A model generated the notes under the pieces. It did no database searches and was not told the origin of the DNA. It saw only the letters and a program-made list of their open reading frames with translations. From positions 186,001-250,000 of the forward strand of contig NZ_QUNG01000004.1 of assembly GCF_003387375.1 (NCBI RefSeq): a DNA stretch of 64,000 nt, in the 5' to 3' direction. Below are positions 43,055-53,371 of the stretch, piece after piece (position 1 is the stretch's first letter; each line of letters opens with the position of its first letter). The DNA comes from Marinomonas pollencensis. GTDB lineage: Bacteria > Pseudomonadota > Gammaproteobacteria > Pseudomonadales > Marinomonadaceae. Made by a program: the position numbers and the translations under genes.

Positions 43055-45319
43055 ATGAGCACTCTCACAGTTACTAAGCGTAACGGGAAGACCGAAAACA
43101 TCAATCTTGAGAAGATTCATAAAGTCATCACATGGGCCGCAGATGGCCTAGACAATGTCTCCGTTTCCCAAGTCGAATTAAAAGCCCAAATTCAGTTCTT
43201 TGAAGGGATTCGAACAACTGATATTCATGAAACATTGATCAAGTCAGCGGCGGATCTAATCTCGGAAAACACCCCAGATTATCAATACCTTGCAGCGCGT
43301 CTTGCGATCTTCCATTTGCGTAAAAAGGCATTTGGTGATTTTGAGCCACCGCATCTTTATGATCATGTGCAAAACCTTGTTGAGCAAAAGCGTTACGACG
43401 AAAATCTATTAAAAGATTACTCAAAAGAAGACTTCGAGCAGTTAAACAGTTTTATTGATCACTCTCGTGATATGAACTTCTCTTATGCGGCCGTTAAACA
43501 ACTAGAAGGTAAATACCTAGTTCAAAACCGTGTGACAGGTCAGATCTACGAAAGCCCACAGTTCATCTATATTTTGGTGGCAGCTTGCTTGTTTGCCGGC
43601 TATGACAAGAATGAACGTTTGCAATTGATCAAGCGTTTTTACGATGCCGTATCTAAGTTCAAGATTTCCCTACCGACACCAATCATGTCTGGCATTCGTA
43701 CTCCAACACGTCAGTTCAGCAGCTGTGTATTGATCGAATGTGGTGACTCTCTAGATTCTATCAATGCCACTTCTAGTGCCATTGTGAAATACGTTAGCCA
43801 ACGCGCAGGCATCGGCGTTAATGCCGGAGCAATCCGTGCCTTGGGCAGCCCAATCCGTGGTGGTGAAGCATTCCACACAGGTTGTATTCCGTTCTACAAA
43901 CACTTCCAGACAGCTGTAAAAAGCTGTTCACAAGGCGGTGTTCGAGGTGGTGCAGCGACTGTTTTCTACCCAATTTGGCATTTAGAAATAGAAAGTCTTC
44001 TGGTGTTGAAAAACAACCGTGGTGTTGAAGAAAACCGCGTTCGTCACTTAGATTACGGTGTGCAGTTTAACCGCCTGATGTACCAGCGTTTGATCAAAGG
44101 TGGCAACATTACGTTGTTCAGCCCTTCTGACGTACCAGGCCTTTACGATGCTTTTTTTGCTGACCAAGAAGAGTTTGATCGTCTGTACCTTAAATATGAG
44201 CAAGACGACACCATTCGTAAGCAAACCATTAAAGCATCTGAGTTGTTTACTCTATTTGCTTCTGAGCGTGCTAGCACAGGTCGTATTTACCTACAGAACG
44301 TCGACCATTGTAATACACACAGTCCGTTTGACCCTGCCGTTGCACCGGTTAAGCAAAGCAACTTGTGTCTAGAGATTGCACTTCCTACTAAGCCACTAAA
44401 CCGCATCGACGATCCAGAAGGCGAAATCGCCCTTTGTACCTTGTCTGCCTTTAACCTAGGTGCTTTAGAAAACCTAGACGAGCTAGAAGAGCTGTCTGAA
44501 TTGATCGTTCGCGCACTAGACGCTTTGTTGGATTACCAAAATTACCCAATTCCAGCGGCCCAACGCGCCACTGAACTACGCCGTACCTTGGGTGTGGGTG
44601 TTATCAACTACGCTTACTACCTTGCGAAAAATGGCGTACGTTACTCAGATGGCAGTGCCAACGAGCTAACCCATAAAACATTCGAAGCGATTCAGTACTA
44701 CCTACTTAAAGCATCGAACAAGTTAGCGAAAGAATTTGGTCCATGTTTGGCCTTCAACGAAACGACTTATGCAAAAGGCATCTTGCCAATCGACTCTTAC
44801 AAAAAAGAAATCGATAACATAGTTTCACCAGAGCTTTACTATGACTGGGAAGCATTGCGTACTGACATAGTAGAACATGGCTTACGTAACTCAACCCTAA
44901 CCGCACTGATGCCTTCTGAAACCTCGTCTCAGATCAGTAACGCAACCAATGGCATTGAGCCGCCACGTGGTTTTGTTTCTGTGAAAGCCAGTAAAGACGG
45001 TATTCTTAAGCAAGTTGTGCCTGAGTTTGATCGCCTAAAAGAGCAATATGAGCTACTATGGACCATCCCTTCAAACGACGGTTACTTGCAGCTTGTGGGC
45101 ATTATGCAGAAATTTGTCGACCAAGCGATTTCAGCAAACACAAACTACGATCCACAGAAGTTTGAGTCTCAAAAAGTACCAATGAAGGTGATCCTAAAAG
45201 ACCTTCTAACCGCTTACAAACTGGGTGTGAAAACATTGTATTACCATAACACTCGTGATGGTGCGGACGATCAGCAAGATGACATTGATGATTGCGCTGG
45301 CGGTGCTTGTAAGATTTAG
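43055..45319 (+). CDS. nrdA: Ribonucleoside-diphosphate reductase alpha subunit, class Ia
   Basis: NrdA is the catalytic subunit that reduces ribonucleoside diphosphates to deoxy forms. The 754-aa protein has an N-terminal ATP-cone (TKRNGKTENINLEKIHKVI), the redox-active Cys in SSCVLIECGDS, the active-site NLCLEIALPT with Cys and Glu, and the C-terminal tail pair CAGGAC that is re-reduced by thioredoxin or glutaredoxin. Expression should be controlled by NrdR. nrdB and yfaE follow. Confidence 0.96.
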   Translation: MSTLTVTKRNGKTENINLEKIHKVITWAADGLDNVSVSQVELKAQIQFFEGIRTTDIHETLIKSAADLISENTPDYQYLAARLAIFHLRKKAFGDFEPPHLYDHVQNLVEQKRYDENLLKDYSKEDFEQLNSFIDHSRDMNFSYAAVKQLEGKYLVQNRVTGQIYESPQFIYILVAACLFAGYDKNERLQLIKRFYDAVSKFKISLPTPIMSGIRTPTRQFSSCVLIECGDSLDSINATSSAIVKYVSQRAGIGVNAGAIRALGSPIRGGEAFHTGCIPFYKHFQTAVKSCSQGGVRGGAATVFYPIWHLEIESLLVLKNNRGVEENRVRHLDYGVQFNRLMYQRLIKGGNITLFSPSDVPGLYDAFFADQEEFDRLYLKYEQDDTIRKQTIKASELFTLFASERASTGRIYLQNVDHCNTHSPFDPAVAPVKQSNLCLEIALPTKPLNRIDDPEGEIALCTLSAFNLGALENLDELEELSELIVRALDALLDYQNYPIPAAQRATELRRTLGVGVINYAYYLAKNGVRYSDGSANELTHKTFEAIQYYLLKASNKLAKEFGPCLAFNETTYAKGILPIDSYKKEIDNIVSPELYYDWEALRTDIVEHGLRNSTLTALMPSETSSQISNATNGIEPPRGFVSVKASKDGILKQVVPEFDRLKEQYELLWTIPSNDGYLQLVGIMQKFVDQAISANTNYDPQKFESQKVPMKVILKDLLTAYKLGVKTLYYHNTRDGADDQQDDIDDCAGGACKI

Positions 45320-45385
45320 GTCTGAAATTTGTTATACAGGCCCTGTGTTACTAACCGGCTAACCGGGTTTAAATAACACAGACAC

Positions 45386-45409
45386 AAGCCCCATCCTAGG
45401 ATGGGGCTT
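45386..45409 (+). other. Strong hairpin between nrdA and nrdB
   Basis: AAGCCCCATCC (45386-45396) pairs perfectly with 45399-45409, and flanking ACAC/GTGT can extend the stem. AGTTGTG follows instead of a T-run, so it is probably not a full terminator; it could stabilise the nrdA end of the message or attenuate nrdB. Confidence 0.55.
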
Positions 45410-45497
45410 AGTTGTGTAAAGCGAAACAGAAAATTAATCACTCTCTAAGGTTTTTCTTTTTAGAATGGCCTGATGAATTTAAGGAATCCCCTGAGCA

Positions 45498-46631
45498 ATG
45501 AGTTATTCGACTTTTAACCGCAAGCAATTCGATAGTATGAAAGAACCTATGTTCTTTGGTGAAAATGTCAATGTTGCTCGCTACGACCAGCAAAAACACC
45601 CTATTTTTGAAAAGCTAATTGAAAAGCAATTGTCTTTCTTCTGGCGCCCAGAAGAAGTGGATCTTTCTAGCGATCGCAAAGATTTCCAACAGCTGGCCGA
45701 GCATGAACAGCACATCTTTTTAAGCAACCTGAAATACCAGACCTTACTCGACAGTGTGCAAGGCCGTTCTCCTAATGTGGCACTATTACCGATTGTCTCG
45801 CTTCCAGAACTAGAAACATGGATCGAAACCTGGTCCTTTAGTGAGACCATTCATAGCCGCTCATACACTCATATTATTCGTAATATCGTCAACGACCCAA
45901 CCGTTATCTTTGACGACATTACCGTGAACTCCGAGATCACTAAGCGCGCCGACAGTGTGTCCGTCTACTACGATCGTTTAATTGAAATGGTCAGCTTATA
46001 CAACACATTGGGCATGGGCACGCATAATGTCCCAGGCAAAGGCAGTGTTGAGATTTCTATGCCAGCCCTTAAAAAGGCCCTTTATCTGACCATTGCGTCT
46101 GTTAACGTATTGGAAGCCATTCGTTTTTACGTCAGCTTCGCTTGTAGCTTCGCCTTTGCGGAACGCACACTAATGGAAGGTAACGCCAAGATCATCAAGC
46201 TGATCGCCCGTGATGAAGCCCTTCACTTAACTGGCACCCAGCACATGCTCAACCTAATGGCATCAGGCAGAGACGATCCAGAAATGGCCGTGATTGCTGA
46301 ACAATGCCAAGAAGAAGTGCGCAACATCTTTATTGAAGCCGCTGAGCAAGAAAAAGAATGGGCAAGCTACCTATTCAAAGACGGTTCAATGATTGGTTTG
46401 AACGCACAAATTTTGGGTCAATATGTAGAATACATCACCAATGTACGCATGCAAGCGGTTGGTCTAGAAGCCTACTTCGGCACTAAGCACAACCCAATCC
46501 CTTGGATCAATGCTTGGTTAGTCAGTGACAACGTTCAGGTTGCTCCACAAGAAGCGGAAATCAGCTCTTATTTGGTAGGTCAAACAGACAATAACTTAGA
46601 CGATTCAGACTTCGATGACTTCGACCTCTAA
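45498..46631 (+). CDS. nrdB: Ribonucleoside-diphosphate reductase beta subunit, class Ia
   Basis: NrdB holds the diiron-tyrosyl radical cofactor. The 377-aa protein closely follows E. coli Nrd[10 protein letters not shown] carries the radical Tyr, and [18 protein letters not shown] and [17 protein letters not shown] supply iron ligands. The C-terminal acidic tail ([10 protein letters not shown]) docks to NrdA. Its 3' end overlaps yfaE by 17 bp. Confidence 0.96.
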   Translation: MSYSTFNRKQFDSMKEPMFFGENVNVARYDQQKHPIFEKLIEKQLSFFWRPEEVDLSSDRKDFQQLAEHEQHIFLSNLKYQTLLDSVQGRSPNVALLPIVSLPELETWIETWSFSETIHSRSYTHIIRNIVNDPTVIFDDITVNSEITKRADSVSVYYDRLIEMVSLYNTLGMGTHNVPGKGSVEISMPALKKALYLTIASVNVLEAIRFYVSFACSFAFAERTLMEGNAKIIKLIARDEALHLTGTQHMLNLMASGRDDPEMAVIAEQCQEEVRNIFIEAAEQEKEWASYLFKDGSMIGLNAQILGQYVEYITNVRMQAVGLEAYFGTKHNPIPWINAWLVSDNVQVAPQEAEISSYLVGQTDNNLDDSDFDDFDL

Positions 46632-46911
46632 ACAAGGTACGCCGTCTAAAGACCAAGTTCACCGCGTCTTACTGGGGAAAAAGCAATTTCTTGTCACTGA
46701 AGACGAGCCCTTGCTCCCACAGCTTGAAAGAGCAGGAATACACATAGAATACCAGTGCCGCGAAGGTTACTGCTCTTCTTGCTCTATCAAGCTTTTATGG
46801 GGACAAGTGGAATACCCATTTGAACCCCTAGCTTGGGTCCACAGTGGCTATATGCTCGCTTGTTGTGCGATTGTAAAAAGCGACATTGAGATTGCTTTTT
46901 TTCACGACTAA
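46615..46911 (+). CDS. yfaE: [2Fe-2S] ferredoxin maintaining NrdB
   Basis: A 98-residue plant-type ferredoxin. Cluster ligands are Cys48, Cys53, Cys56 (CREGYCSSC) and Cys83 or Cys84 (LACCAI). In E. coli YfaE regenerates the diferric-tyrosyl cofactor of NrdB, and the tight overlap with nrdB supports the same role. The ATG at 46615 lies inside nrdB, suggesting translational coupling. Confidence 0.92.
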   Translation: MTSTSKQGTPSKDQVHRVLLGKKQFLVTEDEPLLPQLERAGIHIEYQCREGYCSSCSIKLLWGQVEYPFEPLAWVHSGYMLACCAIVKSDIEIAFFHD

Positions 46912-46935
46912 CCACGGCATCTAAGCTCGGATTGA

Positions 46936-47541
46936 TTAAGACAAAGTACGGTAACCTGCGTAAATTCGGGTTACCGTTGTGATCCAACACGCTGCACCAA
47001 ACACATAAGCCAGTACTGAGAAGTAATTAGGCAGTAAGCAAATCAGCACTAAGAACAAGATGGTCTCTGTACCTTCGGTTAACCCGCCTAAAAAATACAA
47101 CGATTTTTTACCGTAATCCAAACGCTCAATATTGCGCTTCTCCGCCATGATGGCAAAGGCCAAAAAGCTGCTTCCCGTACCCATAAAAGCAAAAATCAAA
47201 AAGCTCGCCGCCAGCGCATTTTCAGCAGGGTTCAGCAAGGCAAAACCAAACACCACTGCGGAATAAAAGATAAAGTCCAACGTGATATCTAAATAACCAC
47301 CCAAGTCCGTCGGCCCTTGAATGCGTGCCACCGCACCATCCAAACCATCCATTGCACGGTTAATAAGAACCAGTAATAAAGCCAAAAATGTCATTTCATA
47401 ATACAAGGCTGGCAACACACTTATGCCAAACAAAAAACCCACTAGAGTAATGCCATTGGCCGTCACGCCCAAACCATCTAACCCCTTTGCCAAGCGCGCC
47501 AACGGTTGTTTTAACGTACGAATAAAAAAAGTATCTAGCAT
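46936..47541 (-). CDS. CDP-alcohol phosphatidyltransferase family protein
   Basis: A 201-residue membrane enzyme of the CDP-alcohol phosphotransferase family with about six helices. The full active-site pattern is present: Asp65, Asp68-Gly69, Ala72-Arg73, Gly81, Asp85 and Asp89 (DGLDGAVAR ... GGYLDITLD), so it should transfer a phosphatidyl or similar group from a CDP-alcohol. It does not look like PgsA or PssA; the acceptor is unknown. It converges on yfaE. Confidence 0.82.
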   Translation of the reverse strand: MLDTFFIRTLKQPLARLAKGLDGLGVTANGITLVGFLFGISVLPALYYEMTFLALLLVLINRAMDGLDGAVARIQGPTDLGGYLDITLDFIFYSAVVFGFALLNPAENALAASFLIFAFMGTGSSFLAFAIMAEKRNIERLDYGKKSLYFLGGLTEGTETILFLVLICLLPNYFSVLAYVFGAACWITTVTRIYAGYRTLS

Positions 47542-47625
47542 AAAAAGTGCCTTGTTTGAATGGCAGCGAAGCGTCTAAAGACTTGCTACAATAGGTTAAA
47601 TTTGATGTTGAACAATAAGGTTATT

Positions 47626-48390
47626 ATGATACACGCAAAACAATACGGAGAAGCTGGCCCAGCTCTTGTCATCATTCATGGTCTTTTTGGCAACGCAGAC
47701 AACTGGCACTCTATCGCGCAATCACTTACTGAACACTTCACTGTTTACTGCCTAGATTTACCCAATCACGGACACTCTTCTCCCCTTGAAGATGCAAGCT
47801 ACCCTAAAATGGCGACGGCTATTCTAGACTGGGCGAACTCAACGAAACTGACGTCGTTCTGCCTGCTCGGACATTCAATGGGCGGTAAAGTTGCCATGCA
47901 AATGGCCGCTATGGCCCAGCCTAATCAAATAACTAAGCTAATCATCGCAGACATTTCCCCAGTCGATTATCAACCTGGTCATACCGAGATAATCAAAGGA
48001 CTCAAAGCGATTAACCAAGCCGATATTCAATCCCGTAAACAAGCAGATACCATTCTGGCTCAATTTGAACCAAGCCTACCTATTAGACAGTTCTTACTGA
48101 AAAATCTTACAAAAAAAGAAGAGGGGTTAAGATTAATGATCTCTCTCGACAATATTGCTAACAGTTATCCGACCATTCTTAAAAAACCAGAAATCGTTGC
48201 TGCTATCGATACTCCGACCCTTTTTATCAAGGGCGAGAAGTCCAACTACATCATTGCCGATTACCAAAGTGCGATTATGACACTTTTTCCTAACGCTGAA
48301 TTCAAAATGATCCCTGCAACAGGACACTGGTTGCACGCAGAGAAACCCGCAGCCTTTACCGGCTTAGTGAAGCGTTTTTTAAGCAAATAA
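47626..48390 (+). CDS. ybfF: YbfF-type esterase
   Basis: A 254-residue alpha/beta hydrolase very like E. coli YbfF, an esterase acting on short acyl esters and acyl-CoA. Landmarks are IIHGLFGNADNWHSIA (oxyanion loop), GHSMGGK with nucleophile Ser84, and GHWLHAEKP with the catalytic His. The start at ATG 47626 has an AAGG site; upstream in-frame codons are not conserved-looking. Confidence 0.87.
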   Translation: MIHAKQYGEAGPALVIIHGLFGNADNWHSIAQSLTEHFTVYCLDLPNHGHSSPLEDASYPKMATAILDWANSTKLTSFCLLGHSMGGKVAMQMAAMAQPNQITKLIIADISPVDYQPGHTEIIKGLKAINQADIQSRKQADTILAQFEPSLPIRQFLLKNLTKKEEGLRLMISLDNIANSYPTILKKPEIVAAIDTPTLFIKGEKSNYIIADYQSAIMTLFPNAEFKMIPATGHWLHAEKPAAFTGLVKRFLSK

Positions 48391-48421
48391 TGATAAACTG
48401 AGGGTGCAATACAACGACAAA

Positions 48422-48445
48422 CGCCCTGTTTATCAGGGCGCTTTT
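48422..48445 (+). terminator. Terminator after ybfF
   Basis: CGCCCTG (48422-48428) pairs with 48434-48440 around a 5-nt loop and is followed by CTTTT. It sits between two convergent genes. Confidence 0.75.
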
Positions 48446-48468
48446 AACGACAGCAAGGGGAATACGGC

Positions 48469-49272
48469 TTAACGATTAGACACAGCCTTAATCAAATCGT
48501 CATCATGCAAATGCGTCCACTTACCTTTCGGTTTATCAAGATACTGAAAATACTCATTAGTGAAAGCTCCTTGAATGCAAACATAGCCCCGCGGCGAACT
48601 GTGTACTTGCTCCCCCTCTAGAACATGATTTAACACCGTTGGGCCTGTTGTGTTGTAAACGCCTTTCTTTTTCAAAGCATGATAATGGGTGATATTAGAC
48701 ACGATTTTTTCTATCACCTGCTGATAGTGTTGATTTCCAGGTTTTGTAGCCAAAAAGAAATTGGTAAATTGCGTGTTGTTCTTTTTGAACTTGATATAGA
48801 AAGCATCGTATTCAGGCTTTAAAGTCTGACTAATTGGCCACACCAAGGACGCATCTATATCCATATAAATTCCGCCATTCAAATGCAAGTTCACAACCCG
48901 CCATAAATCTGCCTGTGCAGCCCCGTCATTGAGCTTTAGATAGGCATGATAGACATCCGCAGGGGCATGATCACGCAGGAAAGCTTCCCGAGCCTCAGTA
49001 CTCACATAGCGATAATCGCAATCCAACGACATAAGTCGATTAAAAAGGTAATTAACATACACAGGTAAAGTACAACGGTTCGAGTAGTTTGTTTGCCAAA
49101 TAACATTAGGGATGGCAGAGCGATGTCGAGACGTTAGCTTCGCTTTTGAATATTCAGGAATAACAAAACGAAGGTTCGGGAAGACAAGGTGAAACAGGTA
49201 AGAAAAGGCTTTCACCAAATTACCCACTAACCGAATGCTACGGTTAACAACCATCTTAAAGAATTTACTCAT
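48469..49272 (-). CDS. GT32-like glycosyltransferase (DXD sugar-binding family)
   Basis: A 267-residue glycosyltransferase of the Gly_transf_sug/GT32 type, the family of OCH1 and many capsule enzymes. The DXD metal-nucleotide-sugar motif is MDID (Asp138, Asp140) after NGGIY, and the upstream KLNDGAAQADLWRV is typical. No signal peptide is clear, though residues 10-32 are amphipathic. No other polysaccharide genes are adjacent, so it is an orphan whose substrate is unknown. Confidence 0.8.
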   Translation of the reverse strand: MSKFFKMVVNRSIRLVGNLVKAFSYLFHLVFPNLRFVIPEYSKAKLTSRHRSAIPNVIWQTNYSNRCTLPVYVNYLFNRLMSLDCDYRYVSTEAREAFLRDHAPADVYHAYLKLNDGAAQADLWRVVNLHLNGGIYMDIDASLVWPISQTLKPEYDAFYIKFKKNNTQFTNFFLATKPGNQHYQQVIEKIVSNITHYHALKKKGVYNTTGPTVLNHVLEGEQVHSSPRGYVCIQGAFTNEYFQYLDKPKGKWTHLHDDDLIKAVSNR

Positions 49273-49453
49273 CAGCTAGACCTATGCAGTCGTTCTAAAT
49301 ATGGGTTGCGCACATAATACTGAGCCTAAAATGGCCTACCAGCAGACTGCATTCATACCCGCTTAACTACATAGGTAACATGGCTTTCTTACAGATTGAT
49401 GAAATGAAGTAGCCTCCGTAGAGATTGACTGTGTTACAGCACACTGTTGCTCG

Positions 49454-50323
49454 TCAGTCTTGGCAACGATACTCATCGGCATAATAAGTGCCCAACATGC
49501 GAATTTCTTCGGAAAAAAAGCGTAACTCTTCCAATGCCACCTGCATCGCAGGGTCTTGAAAATGCGCTTCGACATCAACGTAAAATTGAGTCGCGGTAAA
49601 GTGCCCATTCACCATATAACTCTCTAACTTCAACATATTAATTCCATTAGTGGCAAAACCACCCATGGCTTTATATAGCGCGGCTGGAATATTGCGTACG
49701 CGAAACATAAACGAAGTAATGTAGGTTTTCTGGGGTTCAAAAGCAGGCATTTTTTGCTGCTTAGCAAACACTAAAAAGCGCGTTGTGTTGCCTTGAGTAT
49801 CATTAAAATGGTTTTTTAAGATATTCAGCCCATACAGTTCAGCCGCTAGTTCAGAGGAAATAACCGCTAATCCTTCCTCAGCTTGCTCAGCAAGGTGTTT
49901 TGCCGCGCCCGCGGTATCGTACATGGCAAGATTTTTTGCCCCTAATGCTTTGATATTAGTATCGCATTGCGCCAATGCTTGTGGATGACTGCCAATCCTC
50001 TCTACCTGCTCTAGTGTCATCCCATGGCGCGCCATCAGACAATGATTTACCGGTTCAAAATGCTCTTTCACCACATACAGCTGAGTACGCTTTAATTCAC
50101 GGTAAATCTCCTCTACGCGACCTGCAGTAGAGTTTTCCACTGGAATCATCGCATAATAGGCGTCACCTTGTTCTACCATGTGCAAGGCATCTGCAAAGGT
50201 GGCACAGTTGGCCATTTTCCAATCTGGGAAGGTGTGTTTGCACGCTAAATGCGAATAGGCACCAGGTTCGCCTTGATAGGCAACTATCTGAGTGGCATCG
50301 AAATGTGTCATTTGTTCTGGCAT
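49454..50323 (-). CDS. pheA: Prephenate dehydratase, monofunctional
   Basis: Converts prephenate to phenylpyruvate for phenylalanine synthesis. Residues 12-190 are the dehydratase domain ([20 protein letters not shown], and catalytic TRFLVF at 181-186); the rest is an ACT domain for phenylalanine feedback, with LESYM in place of the usual ESRP. There is no chorismate mutase domain, unlike the fused P-protein common in gammaproteobacteria; this form resembles those of alphaproteobacteria. It diverges from yidD. Confidence 0.9.
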   Translation of the reverse strand: MPEQMTHFDATQIVAYQGEPGAYSHLACKHTFPDWKMANCATFADALHMVEQGDAYYAMIPVENSTAGRVEEIYRELKRTQLYVVKEHFEPVNHCLMARHGMTLEQVERIGSHPQALAQCDTNIKALGAKNLAMYDTAGAAKHLAEQAEEGLAVISSELAAELYGLNILKNHFNDTQGNTTRFLVFAKQQKMPAFEPQKTYITSFMFRVRNIPAALYKAMGGFATNGINMLKLESYMVNGHFTATQFYVDVEAHFQDPAMQVALEELRFFSEEIRMLGTYYADEYRCQD

Positions 50324-50388
50324 GGTATAGTCGTTTTATATGGGTGAAAACAAACACTAAAACGCGTTTTAAAAGACAAAGCAACCTT

Positions 50389-50637
50389 ATGATAAAAACC
50401 TTCTTTATTAAGCTCATCAAAGGCTACCAGTTTTTGATCAGCCCCTTGCTTGGCAATAATTGTCGATTTTACCCAAGCTGTTCTCGCTATATGATAGAAG
50501 CCATTGAGCGCTTCGGAATTATCAAGGGAATCTATTTAGGTATACGACGATTGGCAAAATGCCACCCATGGCATGAAGGCGGGATAGACCCTGTCCCTTC
50601 CTGTCGCCACTGCCAAAAAGAGAAAGAGGAAAGCTAG
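50389..50637 (+). CDS. yidD: Membrane protein insertion efficiency factor YidD
   Basis: An 82-residue YidD protein: [20 protein letters not shown] followed by [13 protein letters not shown] and the [13 protein letters not shown] motif. YidD assists insertion of membrane proteins with YidC. It is normally encoded between rnpA and yidC; here it stands alone beside pheA. The start is ATG 50389. The last 4 bp (CTAG) are shared with the convergent regulator gene, each using TAG as stop. Confidence 0.9.
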   Translation: MIKTFFIKLIKGYQFLISPLLGNNCRFYPSCSRYMIEAIERFGIIKGIYLGIRRLAKCHPWHEGGIDPVPSCRHCQKEKEES

Positions 50638-51287
50638 GTTTTCTGGTTGCCTATCTGTAACTTCAGATCACTGGCCACCAACACCGCTTGGGTACGGTTA
50701 TTAATCTCAAGCTTACGGAATATTGCCGTAATGTGGGCTTTGACGGTTGCTTCAGAAATCGATAGCTCATAGGCAATCTGCTTATTCAACAGTCCTTCAT
50801 GCAAATAACACAACACTTTATATTGCTGTGGTGTGAGCTCTGCCACACGATGCTGCATGCTCAAATCCGGTTTAGGCATGCCTTGTAGCTCAGACTCGAG
50901 ATACTTAGGTAGCCAGATATCCCCAGCTAAAATTGCATTAATCGCATTGCTGTAAATTACCGGTTCACTGGTCTTAGGGATAAACCCAAGGGCACCAGCT
51001 TCGATCACTTTAGCCACCATGCCTGCATCATCACTGCCGGAAATGACAGCAACCGGTATATCAGGAAAATCCGTACGAATACGAATCAAGCCAAATAAGT
51101 CACCACTACCAGGCATATTTAAATCCAACAGCAGCAGATCCACATCCTCCATTTGCTGTAAACAGCTCAAAGTGGAATCCAGATCATAAGCTTCTGCTAT
51201 AGAAATCCCTTTCATCTCTGCTCCTAGTGCACTGCTTAAGGCACTACGGAACAGAGGATGATCATCTGCAATAATAAGTGAAATCAC
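50634..51287 (-). CDS. NarL/LuxR-family response regulator
   Basis: A 217-residue response regulator. The receiver has Asp8-Asp9, phospho-acceptor Asp55 ([10 protein letters not shown]) and Lys105; the C-terminal LuxR helix-turn-helix spans about 145-210 ([27 protein letters not shown]). It lies just downstream of acs, an arrangement similar to regulators of acetate or ethanol use (ErdR/CrbR-type) in pseudomonads and vibrios, so control of acs is a reasonable inference. No sensor kinase gene is nearby. Confidence 0.85.
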   Translation of the reverse strand: MISLIIADDHPLFRSALSSALGAEMKGISIAEAYDLDSTLSCLQQMEDVDLLLLDLNMPGSGDLFGLIRIRTDFPDIPVAVISGSDDAGMVAKVIEAGALGFIPKTSEPVIYSNAINAILAGDIWLPKYLESELQGMPKPDLSMQHRVAELTPQQYKVLCYLHEGLLNKQIAYELSISEATVKAHITAIFRKLEINNRTQAVLVASDLKLQIGNQKT

Positions 51288-51319
51288 TAACGACTCTTTT
51301 TTTTAAAGTGTTATTAAGA

Positions 51320-53278
51320 TCACATATTTAAACGGTTATCAATCAAATCATCAACCACACTTGGGTCAGCCAAGGTACTTGTGTCTCCTAACTGGTCTTG
51401 CTCATTCGCTGCAATCTTACGCAAGATGCGACGCATGATTTTACCTGATCGTGTTTTTGGCAGGCCTTTGGTTGCCCATTGAATCAAATCTGGGGTCGCA
51501 ATCGGGCCAATTTCTTTGCGCACAAACTGCTTCAGATCTTTCATTAAGTCATCGCTTGGCTCTGTCCCGTCCACCAAGGACACATAAACATAAATTCCCT
51601 GGCCTTTAATATCATGGGGGTAGCCAACAATAGCCGCTTCGGCAACCGCAGGATGAGCCACCAGCGCACTTTCAATCTCTGCTGTTCCTAAGCGATGTCC
51701 AGAAACGTTCAACACATCATCCATTCGACCGGTTATCCAATAATGGCCATCTTCGTCTCGACAAGCCCCATCGCCGGTAAAATACATGCCTTCAAAAGTA
51801 CTAAAGTAGGTTTGCTCAAAGCGCTCATGATCGCCATAAACCGTACGCGCTTGGCCTGGCCAAGAGTCGGTAATAACCAGACCACCTTCGACCTTGACCC
51901 CCTGATCGTCTAGCACTACCCCTTGTGCGTCTAACAATGCTGGTTGCACCCCAAACAAAGGTCCAGTACAAGAGCCTGGCTTTATATCGGTTTGTACGAT
52001 ACGCGGTGTCATCATCATGCCGCCGGTTTCGGTTTGCCACCAAGTGTCCACCACAGGACAAGATGCGTTGCCAATTTCTGTGTAATACCAAGACCAGGCT
52101 TCAGGGTTAATTGGCTCTCCCACACTGCCCAAAATTCGTAACGAGTCCCGTTTACTGGTAGAGGTAGCCTCCTCACCTTTAGACATCAAGGCACGGATGG
52201 CGGTCGGCGCGGTATATAAAATAGTCACGTTGAATTTATCAACGACACGTCCAATCCGTCCTGAATCAGGGTAAGTTGGCACACCTTCAAACAACATACT
52301 GGTGGCTGCATTAGCCAAAGGTCCATACACAATGTAGCTGTGCCCAGTAATCCAACCGACATCTGCAGCGCACCAGTAGACATCGTCTGGTTTAAGGTCA
52401 AACACCAGTTCATGAGTCATCGCGGCATACACTAGATACCCGCCGGTTGTGTGCACCACCCCTTTTGGCTTACCGGTTGATCCTGAGGTATACAAAATAA
52501 ACAAAGGATCTTCCGCATTCATTGGCTCAACTGGACACTCGGTGCTTTCGTTTTCTACTTCTTGCGCCCAATCTAGATCACGTCCTTCGAACCAAGATAC
52601 CTCTTTATTCGTGTGGCGATAGGTAATGACTTTTTCGACAGACGGGCAAGCATTGTTTTCTAGCGCCATATCCACATTATGTTTCAACGGTATTGTATTG
52701 CCCGCACGGCGACCTTCATCGGCGGTAACAACCACTTTGACCTGGCAGTCATTAAGACGGTCGGCGATGGCATGAGCCGAAAAACCACCAAAGATAACGG
52801 AATGAATAGCGCCAATGCGCGCACAGGCTAGCATGCAATAAACGGCTTGAGGAATCATCGGCATATAGATGGCGACCCGGTCACCCTTGCCGACCCCTTG
52901 GCGCTTTAGTAGGTTAGCGAAACGAGCCACTTCATCGTGTAATGTTTGGTAGGTAATGGCCGTTTTATCTGAATTTTCTTCATCACCCTCAAGGTAGTAG
53001 GCTACTTTATTGGCGTGCTTTGCTAAATGACGATCGATACAGTTATGGGCGACATTAAGAGTGCCATCCTCAAACCATTTTATGCTGACATTACCCCGTT
53101 CGAAAGAGGTATTTTTTACCTTAGTATAAGGGGCGATCCAATCTAAACGCTGACCTTCTTTGGCCCAAAATGCTTCTGGGTTCTGAATCGATTCTTGGTA
53201 GCGTTTTTCGAATTCTGCTTGGCTGACCGTGGCGTTATTAGCCACTTCATTAGCTTTATCACTGTATAATGACGTCAT
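51320..53278 (-). CDS. acs: Acetyl-CoA synthetase
   Basis: Activates acetate to acetyl-CoA via acetyl-AMP. The 652-residue length matches the family exactly. Motifs: [19 protein letters not shown] (ATP loop), [28 protein letters not shown], and [11 protein letters not shown] with Lys613, the conserved lysine inactivated by acetylation in Salmonella Acs. The start is ATG 53278 with GGAG six bp before it; an earlier in-frame ATG is unlikely. The NarL-type regulator follows 32 bp after the stop. Confidence 0.96.
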   Translation of the reverse strand: MTSLYSDKANEVANNATVSQAEFEKRYQESIQNPEAFWAKEGQRLDWIAPYTKVKNTSFERGNVSIKWFEDGTLNVAHNCIDRHLAKHANKVAYYLEGDEENSDKTAITYQTLHDEVARFANLLKRQGVGKGDRVAIYMPMIPQAVYCMLACARIGAIHSVIFGGFSAHAIADRLNDCQVKVVVTADEGRRAGNTIPLKHNVDMALENNACPSVEKVITYRHTNKEVSWFEGRDLDWAQEVENESTECPVEPMNAEDPLFILYTSGSTGKPKGVVHTTGGYLVYAAMTHELVFDLKPDDVYWCAADVGWITGHSYIVYGPLANAATSMLFEGVPTYPDSGRIGRVVDKFNVTILYTAPTAIRALMSKGEEATSTSKRDSLRILGSVGEPINPEAWSWYYTEIGNASCPVVDTWWQTETGGMMMTPRIVQTDIKPGSCTGPLFGVQPALLDAQGVVLDDQGVKVEGGLVITDSWPGQARTVYGDHERFEQTYFSTFEGMYFTGDGACRDEDGHYWITGRMDDVLNVSGHRLGTAEIESALVAHPAVAEAAIVGYPHDIKGQGIYVYVSLVDGTEPSDDLMKDLKQFVRKEIGPIATPDLIQWATKGLPKTRSGKIMRRILRKIAANEQDQLGDTSTLADPSVVDDLIDNRLNM

Positions 53279-53371
53279 AACTCGCTCCATTTTTAAAGTT
53301 ATTTTAAGGATGCTTACGCTACTATAGCCTGCTAAATTCTATGATCTATTCCACTTTAGTCTTAACGTTCA

